Counted from the first letter of the stretch, positions 1 through 8,977 are shown. The stretch is 64,000 bases of DNA from Fibrobacterota bacterium (GCA_003165595.1 PLWQ01000039.1:15892-79891), one strand, 5' to 3'. Notes: generated by a model not told the origin, from the sequence alone. Program-made: numbers and translations.

Positions 1-926
1 CCGTTCACGGAATTGTAGGCAACCATGATGCCTGTGGTGGGGCCTTCATGCGCGGACATGCCGAAGTGGTATGTGTAAAGTTCACGCAGGCTGCGCTCCG
101 ACACCAGCACGGGGTAGAACCCGCGCGCGCGCTCCACGTTGTTGCAGCAATAATGTTTCTGAGTGACCATAAGGCCGCTTCTGGTATCACCGCGCTCGTC
201 CGCGGCCGCGAACTTTCCATTAAGGAACGGATCTTCTCCATACGATTCGGCGGTACGCCCCGCCCGGTTGTCACGCACAAGGTTCGACGAGGGTCCAAGC
301 ATGATGTTATACCCCCATCCCCTGAAACAATATCCTTTATAAACGCCGCCCTGTTCCGCAATGGCCGTATCCCACGTAGCCGCCATGCCCTCGCCGCAAG
401 GAAACCCGCACGTGGCGCCGATGCCGTACGGGCCGTCTCGCCAGGCGCAGCCCGGCACGCTGCCCGCGCTTCCGCCGTTGATGATGGTCTGTTTGTCGTT
501 ATTGGACATTGTGTTTATGAGGTTTTCGATGAAATTGGCGGTGTCACTCCTGCTGGGAACAAGGGAAATTTTCGCCTTATAGGTTCCGGTGGGCGCTGTT
601 GTGAACTGGCAGGTAAAGTGAATGCTTCTTGTCCCGGGCCAATTAACGGCGCCGATATCGCCTTTTGTCATCGTGAGCGGCACAATATCTCCGGTGCCGT
701 CTTTGACAAGAGACATCGTAACGTTGAACCGGTCGTAGCTCCAGCCTATTATCCTGTAGCTCACCTTGCCCCTGTACTTGTAAACGCCGCCGGAATTGTC
801 GGTGAGCTTGAGAAACACGAGCGGCACCTGCACCGTGTCGATGGCCGAGACAATATCGACGGCCGTTGGCTGACCAAAAAGTAAAGACGCGCTCGCAATT
901 AGTATAGCTAGAAATCGCCAATGCAT
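1..926 (-). CDS. Secreted GH3 glycoside hydrolase, N-terminal part (cut by window edge)
   Basis: An open minus-strand frame runs from an ATG at 926 to the window edge (308 codons), preceded by a GGGGGAAAC ribosome site. The protein starts with a signal peptide (MHWRFLAILIASASLLFG), then an Ig-like accessory domain of about 100 residues, then the start of a GH3 TIM barrel (WRDGPYG, GEDPFLNGK, TQKHYCCNN). It matches the complete GH3 immediately upstream (1086-3362) along its whole visible length, so the two are tandem paralogues. GH3 enzymes are retaining exo-glycosidases (beta-glucosidase or xylosidase). The catalytic Asp and C-terminal domains lie outside the window. The specific sugar cannot be told from this part. 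Confidence 0.88.
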   Translation of the reverse strand, partial: MHWRFLAILIASASLLFGQPTAVDIVSAIDTVQVPLVFLKLTDNSGGVYKYRGKVSYRIIGWSYDRFNVTMSLVKDGTGDIVPLTMTKGDIGAVNWPGTRSIHFTCQFTTAPTGTYKAKISLVPSRSDTANFIENLINTMSNNDKQTIINGGSAGSVPGCAWRDGPYGIGATCGFPCGEGMAATWDTAIAEQGGVYKGYCFRGWGYNIMLGPSSNLVRDNRAGRTAESYGEDPFLNGKFAAADERGDTRSGLMVTQKHYCCNNVERARGFYPVLVSERSLRELYTYHFGMSAHEGPTTGIMVAYNSVN

Positions 927-977
927 GTTTCCCCCTTGAGTGTGCTCTTGTCCAAATAAGAAAAGAGAAAGAACATT

Positions 978-1073
978 CACCGCAAAGTCGCAAAGGCCGC
1001 AAAGAACACGCAAAGTATTTTCTTGTCAATCAACATTCGGATTTCTCTTTGCGTTCTCCGCGCCTTTGCGGTG
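978..1073. repeat. Dispersed imperfect inverted repeat between the GH3 paralogues
   Basis: CACCGCAAAG (978-987) pairs with CTTTGCGGTG (1064-1073), with further CGCAAAG / CTTTGCG pairing inside. It lies in the 159-bp gap between the two minus-strand GH3 genes. The sequence style is that of the non-coding palindromic repeats common in many bacterial chromosomes. It could act as an intergenic hairpin or terminator. No coding potential is seen. Confidence 0.6.
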
Positions 1074-1085
1074 AGTCTTTCTTAC

Positions 1086-3362
1086 TTAGTAAATCGTTAT
1101 TGTCCCGCTCTGCCGAATGTCGTTGGACGATGCACCCACGAGTACATCTATTGGACCGGGCTCCACAACCCATGCACTGTGCGTATCGTCGTAGTATTCC
1201 ATATCGCGCTCGGTGATCCCGAAGGTTACGGTCTTTGTCTGACCCGCGGTGAGCGGGACCCTGGCAAAGCCGCGTAGGTCTTTGTAACGCCGCTGTAAAA
1301 CGCTCTGTTCGTCGTGCAGGTACAGCTGCACCACCTCGTCGCCGTCGCGCGCGCCGGTGTTTTTCACATCCACGCTTACGTGGAACGTGTCGCCGGGATA
1401 TCCTCCCGCCGGCGAGACCTTAATGTTGCTATATGCGAACGTTGTGTAGCTGAGACCGTGGCCGAAATAGAACAACGGCTTGAAATGGTGATAATCGTAG
1501 TATGGATATCCCCTGCCTTCCCAGGAGTCTTCGTACTGGTCTTTTGTCAAACCAGTGTTGTCCCACGGAGGCGTGATGCCCCAGCGCGGCAATTGCAGCG
1601 AGTCGTGCGGGAACGTAAAGGGCGTTCTGCCGGCCGGATTGTAGTCGCCGAAAAGAACTTCGGCCATGGCAAGCGTGTGGTCTTCACCCGCAAAAAGCGA
1701 CATAACGATGGCCGGTGCAGTGCTCCACGCGCCCGAATCCACCGTGCTTCCGCCTTCGTAAAACACTATGGTTTTCGACGGCTTGGCAGCCATTGCCTGC
1801 GCGCACACCTGCTGGTCGGAATCGCGCAAGCCGACGATTACCCTATCGAATCCTTCGCCAAGATCGTCGGGTCCGATGCAGGCTATTATGTAGTCGGCAT
1901 TCTGGATGTCGCTGGTTACGGTCACGTTTGCGCCGCCGATTTTCTTTATCGCCGCCGCATCGGAAGTATGATGCATTGGGTTCACCTGACTGCTTGCCAT
2001 TACAAGCCACTGCATGTCGCTGGCATACCGACCCACCACAGCGATAGTGACCGGCACCGATCTGTCAATCGGCAGCAGATTGTTGTCGTTCTTGGCAAGG
2101 ATCACCGCTTCGCGTGTTGCGCGGCGCATGTAATCGTAGTGCGTTGCGTTGTTGATGGAATCGTGGTAGGTCGACTGGATCGTATAGTTTGGTGCGAAGC
2201 ATCCGGTTTTATACCGGGCCCAAATCCAGCGGCGCGCCTTGTCGTCAAAGTAGGCTTGGGAAATTGTGTTCGGAACCAACGCAGCCAGCCCGCCGCCCCA
2301 GGTGTTTGGGCAGGGCAGGTCGAGCCCGGCCAGTGCATTAGCAGGAGCGTTGCCGCCCGCGCCCCAGTCGGAGAGAACGAATCCTTTGAGTCCATAGGAA
2401 TTTTTGAGAATATCGGTCAAGCAGTGCTTGTTCTCTGCGTTTAGGGAACCGTTTACCGATGTGTACGCAGTCATGATTCCGGTTGCTTCACCCTCCACCG
2501 CAGCCATGCCAAAGTGATAGGTATACCGTTCGCGCAGGCTCCGTTCCGAAACCCATGCGGGGTAATAGGCCCGATCACGCTCTTCGTTGTTGCAGCAGTA
2601 GTGCTTGACGGTTACCATGAGGCCGCTTTTGCTGCATCCGCGGCAGTCAGCGGCACCCATCTTTCCGTTTACATAAGGATCTTCGCCGTAGCTTTCGAAC
2701 GTGCGCCCACCCCGGCCGTCACGAACCAGGTTCATGGTGGTGCCAAGCATAATATTGTTTCCTAACCCCCTAAAATCCTGGCCCTTGTAATACCCTCCTT
2801 GTTCGGCAATAGCGGTATCGAATGTGGACGCCATTGCCTCACCGCACGGAAACGCATATGCGCCGCGGTCGCCATAAGGACCGTCCATCCACGAAACTGC
2901 CGGCACGCCGCCCGCAGCCCCGCCGTTGATTATGGTTTGCTTGTCGTTGTTGGAAAGACTGTTGACATATCCTTCAACAAACGTAGCCGTGTCGCCCTTG
3001 GTGGCGTTTACGCTCACCTTTGCCTTGTACGTTCCACTGGGCGGCCCGTTAAACTGGCAGGTAAAAAAGATTCCTTTGGTTCCCCATCTAGTAAACGACC
3101 CCAAGCCGTCGCCCTTTACAGAAGTTAAAGGCACCACGGCGCCGGAACCATCCTGCACAATTGAGAGTGATGCGTTAAACTGGTCGTTGCTCCAACCCAC
3201 CAACTCGTAGGTTACCTTGCCGACAAATTTGTACACGTTGTTGGAGTTATCCACAAGCTTGAGAAACACGGGCGTAACGAGCACGGTGTCTATGGTGGAG
3301 GCCGGTTGGGCAAAAAGAAGAGCCGCGCCTGCCAGAAGAACGATGGAGGATTTCCTCAGCAT
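1086..3362 (-). CDS. Secreted GH3 beta-glucosidase/xylosidase-like enzyme with Fn3-like tail
   Basis: 758 residues; ATG preceded by GGGAGAAAACC. Signal peptide (residues 1-19, ending LLFAQP), then an Ig-like domain (about 25-122) resembling the accessory domain ahead of some secreted SUMF1 proteins. The GH3 catalytic domain follows, with VKHY (252-255) and the nucleophile motif LSDWGAG (Asp332). Next come the GH3 C-terminal sandwich and a Fn3-like domain (VKNTGARDGDEVVQLYL) ending the protein. GH3 enzymes remove non-reducing-end sugars from oligosaccharides with retention. Unlike most secreted proteins here it has no FlgD-like C-terminal module. Its tandem partner lies downstream at 1-926. 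Exact substrate is not predictable. Confidence 0.93.
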   Translation of the reverse strand: MLRKSSIVLLAGAALLFAQPASTIDTVLVTPVFLKLVDNSNNVYKFVGKVTYELVGWSNDQFNASLSIVQDGSGAVVPLTSVKGDGLGSFTRWGTKGIFFTCQFNGPPSGTYKAKVSVNATKGDTATFVEGYVNSLSNNDKQTIINGGAAGGVPAVSWMDGPYGDRGAYAFPCGEAMASTFDTAIAEQGGYYKGQDFRGLGNNIMLGTTMNLVRDGRGGRTFESYGEDPYVNGKMGAADCRGCSKSGLMVTVKHYCCNNEERDRAYYPAWVSERSLRERYTYHFGMAAVEGEATGIMTAYTSVNGSLNAENKHCLTDILKNSYGLKGFVLSDWGAGGNAPANALAGLDLPCPNTWGGGLAALVPNTISQAYFDDKARRWIWARYKTGCFAPNYTIQSTYHDSINNATHYDYMRRATREAVILAKNDNNLLPIDRSVPVTIAVVGRYASDMQWLVMASSQVNPMHHTSDAAAIKKIGGANVTVTSDIQNADYIIACIGPDDLGEGFDRVIVGLRDSDQQVCAQAMAAKPSKTIVFYEGGSTVDSGAWSTAPAIVMSLFAGEDHTLAMAEVLFGDYNPAGRTPFTFPHDSLQLPRWGITPPWDNTGLTKDQYEDSWEGRGYPYYDYHHFKPLFYFGHGLSYTTFAYSNIKVSPAGGYPGDTFHVSVDVKNTGARDGDEVVQLYLHDEQSVLQRRYKDLRGFARVPLTAGQTKTVTFGITERDMEYYDDTHSAWVVEPGPIDVLVGASSNDIRQSGTITIY

Positions 3363-3374
3363 GGTTTTCTCCCT

Positions 3375-3779
3375 TTATCTATACATGGCAAGCTTGAGGT
3401 TCTGCCTGTACGCGCCGTATGAGATCGATGCGAAGTACACTCCAGCCATCGCTTTTCCAAGATCAACCTGCGTAGCGCCGGTCTTGGCCGAAATGGCCAC
3501 CTTCTTGAGGAGCGCTCCGGAAACTGAAAAAATCGAGATGGTCCCTTCGGTCGCCGATCCTGCCATGCTCCATTCCAGGGTAATCTTCCCTTTTTGAAAG
3601 GAGCGTCCGGCCATGCGGAAAAACGAGACCGCTTTTGGGTCGGTGCCATTACCGCGGACCGAGGTCAGGGTCGTGGGGAACGTGAAAGACGCGCTCAGCT
3701 TTTCCACAACCTGGGCATTGGTCAAGCCCGCGGCACAGAGGATAATGCCAATGAAACCTGCAACTCTACCGGCAATCAT
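3375..3779 (-). CDS. Small secreted protein with C-terminal FlgD/sorting-like domain
   Basis: 134 residues from the ATG at 3779, chosen because AAGGAGGTC lies just before it; a longer TTG start at 3800 would put that site inside the gene. Signal peptide (MIAGRVAGFIGIILCAAGLTNAQ), a short linker, then a single beta-sandwich of the kind that ends the secreted enzymes in this window (TISIFSVSGALLKKVAIS ... GVYFASISYG). Apart from this module there is almost no cargo, which is unusual. It ends 12 nt upstream of the GH3 gene at 3362 and may be co-transcribed with it. It could be a standalone surface or adaptor protein, or a truncated enzyme reduced to its tail. Confidence 0.75.
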   Translation of the reverse strand: MIAGRVAGFIGIILCAAGLTNAQVVEKLSASFTFPTTLTSVRGNGTDPKAVSFFRMAGRSFQKGKITLEWSMAGSATEGTISIFSVSGALLKKVAISAKTGATQVDLGKAMAGVYFASISYGAYRQNLKLAMYR

Positions 3780-3879
3780 TTCGACCTCCTTACATGACAA
3801 GTTTGCTTAATCGCTCAATATTCGTTTATGTCCGCGTGACGGTTATGCAGCTCCCTAAACTATCACGCAAGATCCTTCT

Positions 3880-3933
3880 GTCGTCCCCGACGCCGATCGG
3901 GGATCCATTTCTTCCTAGAAGAAGTGGATTGGC
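3880..3933. repeat. Dispersed repeat (GTCRTCCCCGAC...GATCGGG family)
   Basis: Sequence at 3880-3933 (GTCGTCCCCGACGCCGATCG followed by GGATCCATTT...GTGGATTGG) is closely similar to 39371-39423. Both copies lie between genes. This is a typical non-coding interspersed repeat and fills most of the gap between the genes ending at 3976 and starting at 3779. Confidence 0.65.
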
Positions 3934-3975
3934 AAAGCAGCTGTTTTTTTTCCAAGACAGATCCAGTGCGGGACA

Positions 3976-5637
3976 TTATCGCGTAAGAACGATGCTCGTC
4001 TTTTGCCGGCTTTCTCCGTTGTTAAAAACAACGGCATACGCCCCGCCAACAGCATGAATTCGTTCCACAGGAATAGAAGCAGGCCCGGCGCTCATGCGCC
4101 TGAGATCGCTCGAAAAATCGGCTACCAGCAAACCTTTGAGCGAATATATCCGGAGCGACGAAAACCCGGGCTTCACAAGAGTGAATGCGACGCGCGATCC
4201 CGCTATCCTTAATTCCTGGCCCGCTTTGCCGTTTGGAGACACCGAAATTGCCGGGACCACCTTATCGGTCGGATACATTCTCACCGACATGTTATACCCG
4301 TCGCCGCTCATACTCGTTAAGGTGCCATCGAGCCAGACAAGATTGATGTTCATGCCGTCTATGTGGCCGCGCGGTACGGACGGACGGACATTTTTTGCGG
4401 CCGATCCGCGCGTGATGGCCACCGAGTCCCAGGTGAGGCCGCTGTCGGCGGTGGTCCACTTGTCAAGTTCGAAGTTGGGGTTAACGGTAACAAAATTAGC
4501 GGTAGAGATCTTTTTGTAATTTGCAAAGGTTGTATCCGCGAGATTGAACGGGGTTGCACTGGGTTTCACGGATTGACGCGACAGGTAAATAATGTTCGGG
4601 TTTTCGTGGTCGAAAGTCATGCCGCCGCAGAATTGCTGCCCCGTAACGCCGTCGTTCGCGCCGCTATTGACAAGCGGCCGCTTGAACCAATAGCTTCCGG
4701 TCCACCGTAAATACCAGTACACATGAATCGCGTTATTGCTGAAGAACATGTCGTAGAGAATAACGGGATTGTCGTTTTTGTCGTAAGCAATGTCCCACAC
4801 CGTGCCCCCCGCGCCGTAGGCGCCGGGATATATCACGGTGTCGAGCACTGTATTTACAATAGGCAATTGGGCCATCGTGGCGATAAGCTTTCCGCTTGCC
4901 TGGTAAAACGAGCCGTTCTTGTATTTCATGTAGTAGGTAGGAACAGTACCCCCAATGGCGCGGTTTTCCCGCTCAACGTCGATATGGATTTCGTCGATGC
5001 CGTTGGAAGCGCATGTGAAATAGGGCTTATACCCGGCCGGGTTGTTCGTATACAAGTGCATTTCGGTGCCCCATGTTTTTCCCCAGTCGTCGCTGGTTCG
5101 GAACCAGGGCTCCTGATTCTGGTCGCGGAAGAAGAGATAGTAACGACCGATAGTGCCTTCATTCTTGAGGAAACAAATGCTCGGGTAACAGGCCCAGGCC
5201 AGAATTTTTACCGTAAACGTGTCGAGCGCGGAAATGTCTTCAGGCTGTTTGGAAATACACTCACTGACCTGCGTGCCGTCGTGACCCGACTGGAATGTCA
5301 TGATTCGACCGTCCGGCCGCACAATAACGCACGGATGGTTATGGTCGTCGGCCGGGTAATGCCACGGCAGCAGCACCTGGCTGGTGGTTTTAGTGTCGTG
5401 ATCGTAATAGCCGAGGTACTGGTTTGTCGTATTGGAGGTCCAGGCGATATAGGTGCGTTTGTGGGTTCCCGCATAGTAAACGGCCTTGGGGTTTCCGTAC
5501 CAGGTCCAGACGCCGTTATCGGTGATTGACGTAAAGGTTTCGCCGGGCTGCGGTATTGTTTGTGCCGCAGGTTGCAGAGGAATCAAACACGACACGGCAA
5601 AGAACAGACAAGATAAAGCGGTAAGCCTGATGAACAT
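3976..5637 (-). CDS. Secreted BNR_4-family beta-propeller protein, candidate polysaccharide lyase
   Basis: 553 residues from the ATG at 5637 (GGAGGTG nine bases upstream; the upstream in-frame extension lacks a signal sequence). Signal peptide MFIRLTALSCLFFAVSCLIP, then a propeller with BNR-like motifs (TSDDWGKTWG, TTADSGLTWD). A C-terminal FlgD-like module follows (SLRIYSLKGLLVADFS ... YAVVFNNG). The DDHNH motif and the later SGHD motif place two His residues (about 99 and 119) exactly 20 apart. From memory this resembles the catalytic His pair of ulvan-lyase-type propellers (PL24/PL25). Lyase activity is therefore an inference, as BNR_4 proteins can also be non-catalytic. A paralogue lies at 29165-30820 with the same spacing. 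Confidence 0.75.
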   Translation of the reverse strand: MFIRLTALSCLFFAVSCLIPLQPAAQTIPQPGETFTSITDNGVWTWYGNPKAVYYAGTHKRTYIAWTSNTTNQYLGYYDHDTKTTSQVLLPWHYPADDHNHPCVIVRPDGRIMTFQSGHDGTQVSECISKQPEDISALDTFTVKILAWACYPSICFLKNEGTIGRYYLFFRDQNQEPWFRTSDDWGKTWGTEMHLYTNNPAGYKPYFTCASNGIDEIHIDVERENRAIGGTVPTYYMKYKNGSFYQASGKLIATMAQLPIVNTVLDTVIYPGAYGAGGTVWDIAYDKNDNPVILYDMFFSNNAIHVYWYLRWTGSYWFKRPLVNSGANDGVTGQQFCGGMTFDHENPNIIYLSRQSVKPSATPFNLADTTFANYKKISTANFVTVNPNFELDKWTTADSGLTWDSVAITRGSAAKNVRPSVPRGHIDGMNINLVWLDGTLTSMSGDGYNMSVRMYPTDKVVPAISVSPNGKAGQELRIAGSRVAFTLVKPGFSSLRIYSLKGLLVADFSSDLRRMSAGPASIPVERIHAVGGAYAVVFNNGESRQKTSIVLTR

Positions 5638-6063
5638 GATTATTCGCACCTCCGGTTTATGGGTCCCTGCACGCGCTTGTTTTGTCAACGATGGTTTAAT
5701 CCGCGGGATACGCAAGGGTCGGCTGCCATTGTCGCTGCGGATCACATATTGACAGCTGCAAGATCCCGTTTCACCCGCTATTGGTATAACATAATGGAAT
5801 GGACTTCTTTGCGACCTAAATTCATCCGGTTGGGCTCAGATTCCGTTACACGTTCATGTAACGGATAATGGATTTCGGGGCATCATTTTCCACCGAACGC
5901 GTCTACGTGTGTTTATGTTATTACCCAAGGGCCCTATGCGAACAGTCTCGCAAACGATGATTTTTTTCGCGAATGTGAACGTGCCTTCGCGCACACGGCT
6001 CGGCTCAAACCGGCACATCCGTCGACCAATCACCTGTTTTTGACCAATAGATTTGGAGGCTTT
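5638..6063. other. Divergent intergenic region with perfect 9-bp inverted repeat
   Basis: This 426-bp gap between the divergent BNR_4 and thaumatin-like genes must hold both promoters. It contains TCCGTTACA (5842-5850) and TGTAACGGA (5857-5865) around a 6-nt loop. The dyad has no following T-run, so a regulator binding site is more likely than a terminator. No gene seen. Confidence 0.45.
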
Positions 6064-7260
6064 ATGAGAATTCCGAAGCGCCTTTCCCATGAATGGTCTT
6101 TGGCGCTCACTGCACTGTCTGTGGTGTTTGTACTCTCGGGATCCGTTTTTGCCGCGGGCGGGACCCAGAAGCTGGTGATAGCAAACGACTGCCCCATCGC
6201 GCTGTGGATCCATTTTACCGAGACGCCGTATACCGCGCCCATCAACGGCGCGGCCGCTAAAAAAATGAATCCTATGGATACGCTGATATACGATTCCCTG
6301 CCGAACTTCGGGTCAGGAAGATGCTGGGCCTATTATCATGATCCTGGTACAAAAACCAGTCAAGGAGCGCCCTTAATTCCGGAAAACGGATTTGTGGAAA
6401 TGACCGTAAGCGGCGGAGCCAACGGTGTGCAGAACTACAACATTTCCTGTGTCGACTATGCCACGCTGCCGGTGAAGGTTGTGGGAGCTTCACCATCGTG
6501 CATCCCGACAATTATTCCCGTTACCTTTAAGGAGATGCAGTACCAGCTCAAACACGGGTGTCCCACACAAGTCAATTTTTTCGACAGCACCTTGGGAATA
6601 GGCATATGCCTTGGTTCTTACGACTACTGCGTACAGCCGGGATACGATACCGGAAACATATACTGCAACAAAATGTGGCTGGGCCACCACCACCACGGTA
6701 CAGAAGTATACGGCGGTTCGCTTAATCCCGGTTCACCAAACTCACTGTTTGATTCGATTGCCGCATGGCAAAGGGGAACGTTTTACCAGGACGCGGATTC
6801 TGCCGATTACTGGAAAAAGCCGGAACAAGACTCAACGGGCAAATGGGTAAATCCCTACAACCTCTATGCTAAATGGATACACAAAACCATGAACGCCCAG
6901 GTTTACGCATTTGCCAACGACGACCATCAGAACCAAAGCGGGTTTCAGGCGTGCACGAACTGCGGGCAGCTGAACATCACATGGTGTCCTTGCGAGAACG
7001 GGTGCGCGGATGACGTACTGGCGGCAACGAAAGCGGCGAATTTTACGCCTGTCGTGCGCTTGCAAGACGAGAAATTCATACGATATACACTCTTCGCGCC
7101 CAACGGGAAAACAATACGCACCGGCGTCGCCACTTCCATGGAAGAGGTGAGCCGGGCGATTTCAAACAAGTTATCGCTTTCACGGGGTGTGTATTTCATC
7201 GCCCTGTACGGCAAAGACGGAGCTTTGGCCGCAACCAAAAAAATGCTTGCAACGTGGTAG
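6064..7260 (+). CDS. Secreted thaumatin-like/GH64-superfamily protein, copy 1
   Basis: 398 residues from the ATG at 6064 (GGAGG six bases upstream). Signal peptide (to about residue 32), then a thaumatin-like start (LVIANDCPIALWIHF), the NYNISCVDYATLPVKV segment that matches the 'D-x-S-L-V-D-G-F-N-L-P' region of thaumatin-like proteins, and VYAFANDDHQNQSGFQACTN, recalling the YAYDD/YAFPYDD region of thaumatin and GH64 beta-1,3-glucanases. It is Cys-rich, as expected of a disulfide-bonded exported protein. The C-terminal 80 residues (DEKFIRYTLFAPNGKTIR ... GVYFIALYGKDG) look like a sorting-type sandwich. A GH64-like glucanase or a glucan-binding role is plausible but catalytic residues were not established. 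Tandem copy at 7640. Confidence 0.7.
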   Translation: MRIPKRLSHEWSLALTALSVVFVLSGSVFAAGGTQKLVIANDCPIALWIHFTETPYTAPINGAAAKKMNPMDTLIYDSLPNFGSGRCWAYYHDPGTKTSQGAPLIPENGFVEMTVSGGANGVQNYNISCVDYATLPVKVVGASPSCIPTIIPVTFKEMQYQLKHGCPTQVNFFDSTLGIGICLGSYDYCVQPGYDTGNIYCNKMWLGHHHHGTEVYGGSLNPGSPNSLFDSIAAWQRGTFYQDADSADYWKKPEQDSTGKWVNPYNLYAKWIHKTMNAQVYAFANDDHQNQSGFQACTNCGQLNITWCPCENGCADDVLAATKAANFTPVVRLQDEKFIRYTLFAPNGKTIRTGVATSMEEVSRAISNKLSLSRGVYFIALYGKDGALAATKKMLATW

Positions 7261-7331
7261 GATCTTGGAATGCCGGCTGGGCTCCAGAGCGGAATTGCCA
7301 AAAACCTGAAGCCCGGCACCTGTTTTCCCTT

Positions 7332-7425
7332 TTGCCGGTGCAAGAAAACCTCACCCGTTTCTCCCTCCCTTTAGGACTTCCCGGGCACAACCCGGAAGCC
7401 CGGGTGAGGTTTTCCCGGCCGGCAA
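7332..7425. repeat. Extended hairpin element, copy 1 (downstream of thaumatin-like gene 1)
   Basis: Nested inverted repeats: TTGCCGG/CCGGCAA (outer), AAAACCTCACCCG (7345-7357)/CGGGTGAGGTTTT (7401-7413), and CCGGG/CCCGG at the centre. An almost identical copy follows the second thaumatin-like gene at 8884-8977. It is part of the duplicated unit. There is no clean T-run after it, so it may be a 3' RNA structure or a processed terminator. The rest of this 379-bp gap holds another dyad, CAAACTTT (7464-7471)/AAAGTTTG (7490-7497), enclosing TGGCG-CT-CGCCA. Confidence 0.65.
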
Positions 7426-7639
7426 GACTCTGATAAAATCATTTGAAGTGAAGAACCCCGAAGCAAACTTTTGGGTTGGCGCTCGCCAGAAAGTTTGTGC
7501 GCACCGATGCAGGCGATGATTTGCTTACCCAAAGTAAATGTGCGTGCATGAATACGACCCTGCGTTCGCACGGCGGAAAAAAGGACTCGTGATCTCGATA
7601 AAGATGCTCCTGTTTCTAACCGAAAGGATGTAAGCCTTT

Positions 7640-8812
7640 ATGAAATATTCAAGACAAAGCGCACGCCAATTGTCTTTCGCTTTAACCGCACTATCGGTGT
7701 TCGCCATCTCAGCGCCTGCAGGGAATCAGAAAGTGGTGGTAGCCAATGATTGCCCCGTCACGCTATGGATCCATTTTACCGGCAATCCTGCTCCCGATGG
7801 CGGAATAACCCACAAAATGGTTCCTAACGATACCCTCACTTTCCCTAACTGGCCGGATTTCGGCGCCGGGAGATGCTGGGCCTATTATCTCGATCCCGGC
7901 ACAAAGACCAATGGGAGTGCACCGATCATGCCGCAAAATGGGTTTGTGGAAATGACCGTAAGCGGCGGAGCCACCGGTGTGCAGAACTACAACATTTCCT
8001 GTGTCGACTACACCACGCTGCCGGTGAAGGTTGTGGGTGGTTCCGCTAGTTGTATTCCGACAATTATTCCTGTCACCTTTGCGGAGATGCAATACCAACT
8101 CAAACACGGGTGTCCCACACAGCTCAATTTTTTTGATAGCACCGTGGGATTAGGCATATGCCTTGGTTCTTACGACTACTGCGTTCAGCCTGGATTCGAT
8201 ACCGGAAACATTTACTGCAACAAGATGTGGCTGGGCCACCACCACCACGGTACCGAAGTATACGGCGGTTCGCTTAATCCCGGTTCACCAAACTCACTGT
8301 TTGATTCGATTGCTGCCTGGCAAAGGGGAACATTTTACCAGGACGCGGATTCCGCCGATTATTGGAAAAAGCCGGAACAAGACTCAACCGGAAAATGGGT
8401 AAATCCCTACAACCGTTATGCTAAATGGATACACAAAACCATGAACGCCCAGGTTTACGCTTTTGCCAACGACGACCATCAGAACCAGAGCGGTTTTCAG
8501 GCGTGCCCGAACTGCGGGGAGCTCGACATCACCTGGTGCCCATGCGAGCACGGGTGCGCTGATGACGTACTGGCGGCAACGAAAGCGGCGAATTTTACGC
8601 CCGTCATGCGCTTGCAAGACGAGAAATTCATACGATATACACTCTTCGCGCCCAACGGGAAAACAATACGCGCCGGCGTTGCCACTTCAATGGAAGAGGT
8701 GAGCCGGGCCATTTCAAACAAGCTTACTTTGGCACGAGGCGTATATTTTATCGCATTGTACGGAAAAGACGGAGCATTGGCTGCGAGTAAGAGGATGCTT
8801 GCGACGTGGTAG
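7640..8812 (+). CDS. Secreted thaumatin-like/GH64-superfamily protein, copy 2
   Basis: 390 residues; ATG with AAAGGATG upstream. It is nearly identical in its central and C-terminal parts to the protein at 6064-7260 and diverged mainly in the signal peptide and residues 35-80. The same landmarks are present: VVVANDCPVTLWIHF, NYNISCVDYTTLPVKV, GHHHHGTEVYGGSLNPGSPN and VYAFANDDHQNQSGFQACPN. The four-His run with the following GTEVYGG is a possible metal-binding loop. The duplication includes the 3' hairpin, so it arose as one DNA event of roughly 1.55 kb. Function as for copy 1: exported, disulfide-rich, possible beta-1,3-glucan binding or hydrolysis. Confidence 0.7.
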   Translation: MKYSRQSARQLSFALTALSVFAISAPAGNQKVVVANDCPVTLWIHFTGNPAPDGGITHKMVPNDTLTFPNWPDFGAGRCWAYYLDPGTKTNGSAPIMPQNGFVEMTVSGGATGVQNYNISCVDYTTLPVKVVGGSASCIPTIIPVTFAEMQYQLKHGCPTQLNFFDSTVGLGICLGSYDYCVQPGFDTGNIYCNKMWLGHHHHGTEVYGGSLNPGSPNSLFDSIAAWQRGTFYQDADSADYWKKPEQDSTGKWVNPYNRYAKWIHKTMNAQVYAFANDDHQNQSGFQACPNCGELDITWCPCEHGCADDVLAATKAANFTPVMRLQDEKFIRYTLFAPNGKTIRAGVATSMEEVSRAISNKLTLARGVYFIALYGKDGALAASKRMLATW

Positions 8813-8883
8813 GATGTCGAAATGCCGGCTGGGCTCCAGAGCGGAATTGCCAAAAACCTGAAGCCCGGCGCCTGTTTCCCCTT

Positions 8884-8977
8884 TTGCCGGTGCTGGAAAA
8901 CCTCACCCGTTTCTCCCTCCCTTTAGGACTTCCCGGGCACAACCCGGAAGCCCGGGTGAGGTTTTCCCGGCCGGCAA
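8884..8977. repeat. Extended hairpin element, copy 2
   Basis: Second copy of the 94-nt element at 7332-7425 with the same nested stems, directly after thaumatin-like gene 2. Base changes are few and the paired arms are intact in both copies, which fits a selected RNA or terminator structure or a recent duplication. Confidence 0.65.

Noticed and set aside
1314-2444. 376-codon plus-strand open frame inside GH3
   Set aside because: It lies entirely opposite a convincing GH3 gene and has no signal or family motif.
3884-3933. Terminator near 3880-3933
   Set aside because: The hairpin-like sequence matches a copy at 39371, so it is better explained as a dispersed repeat.
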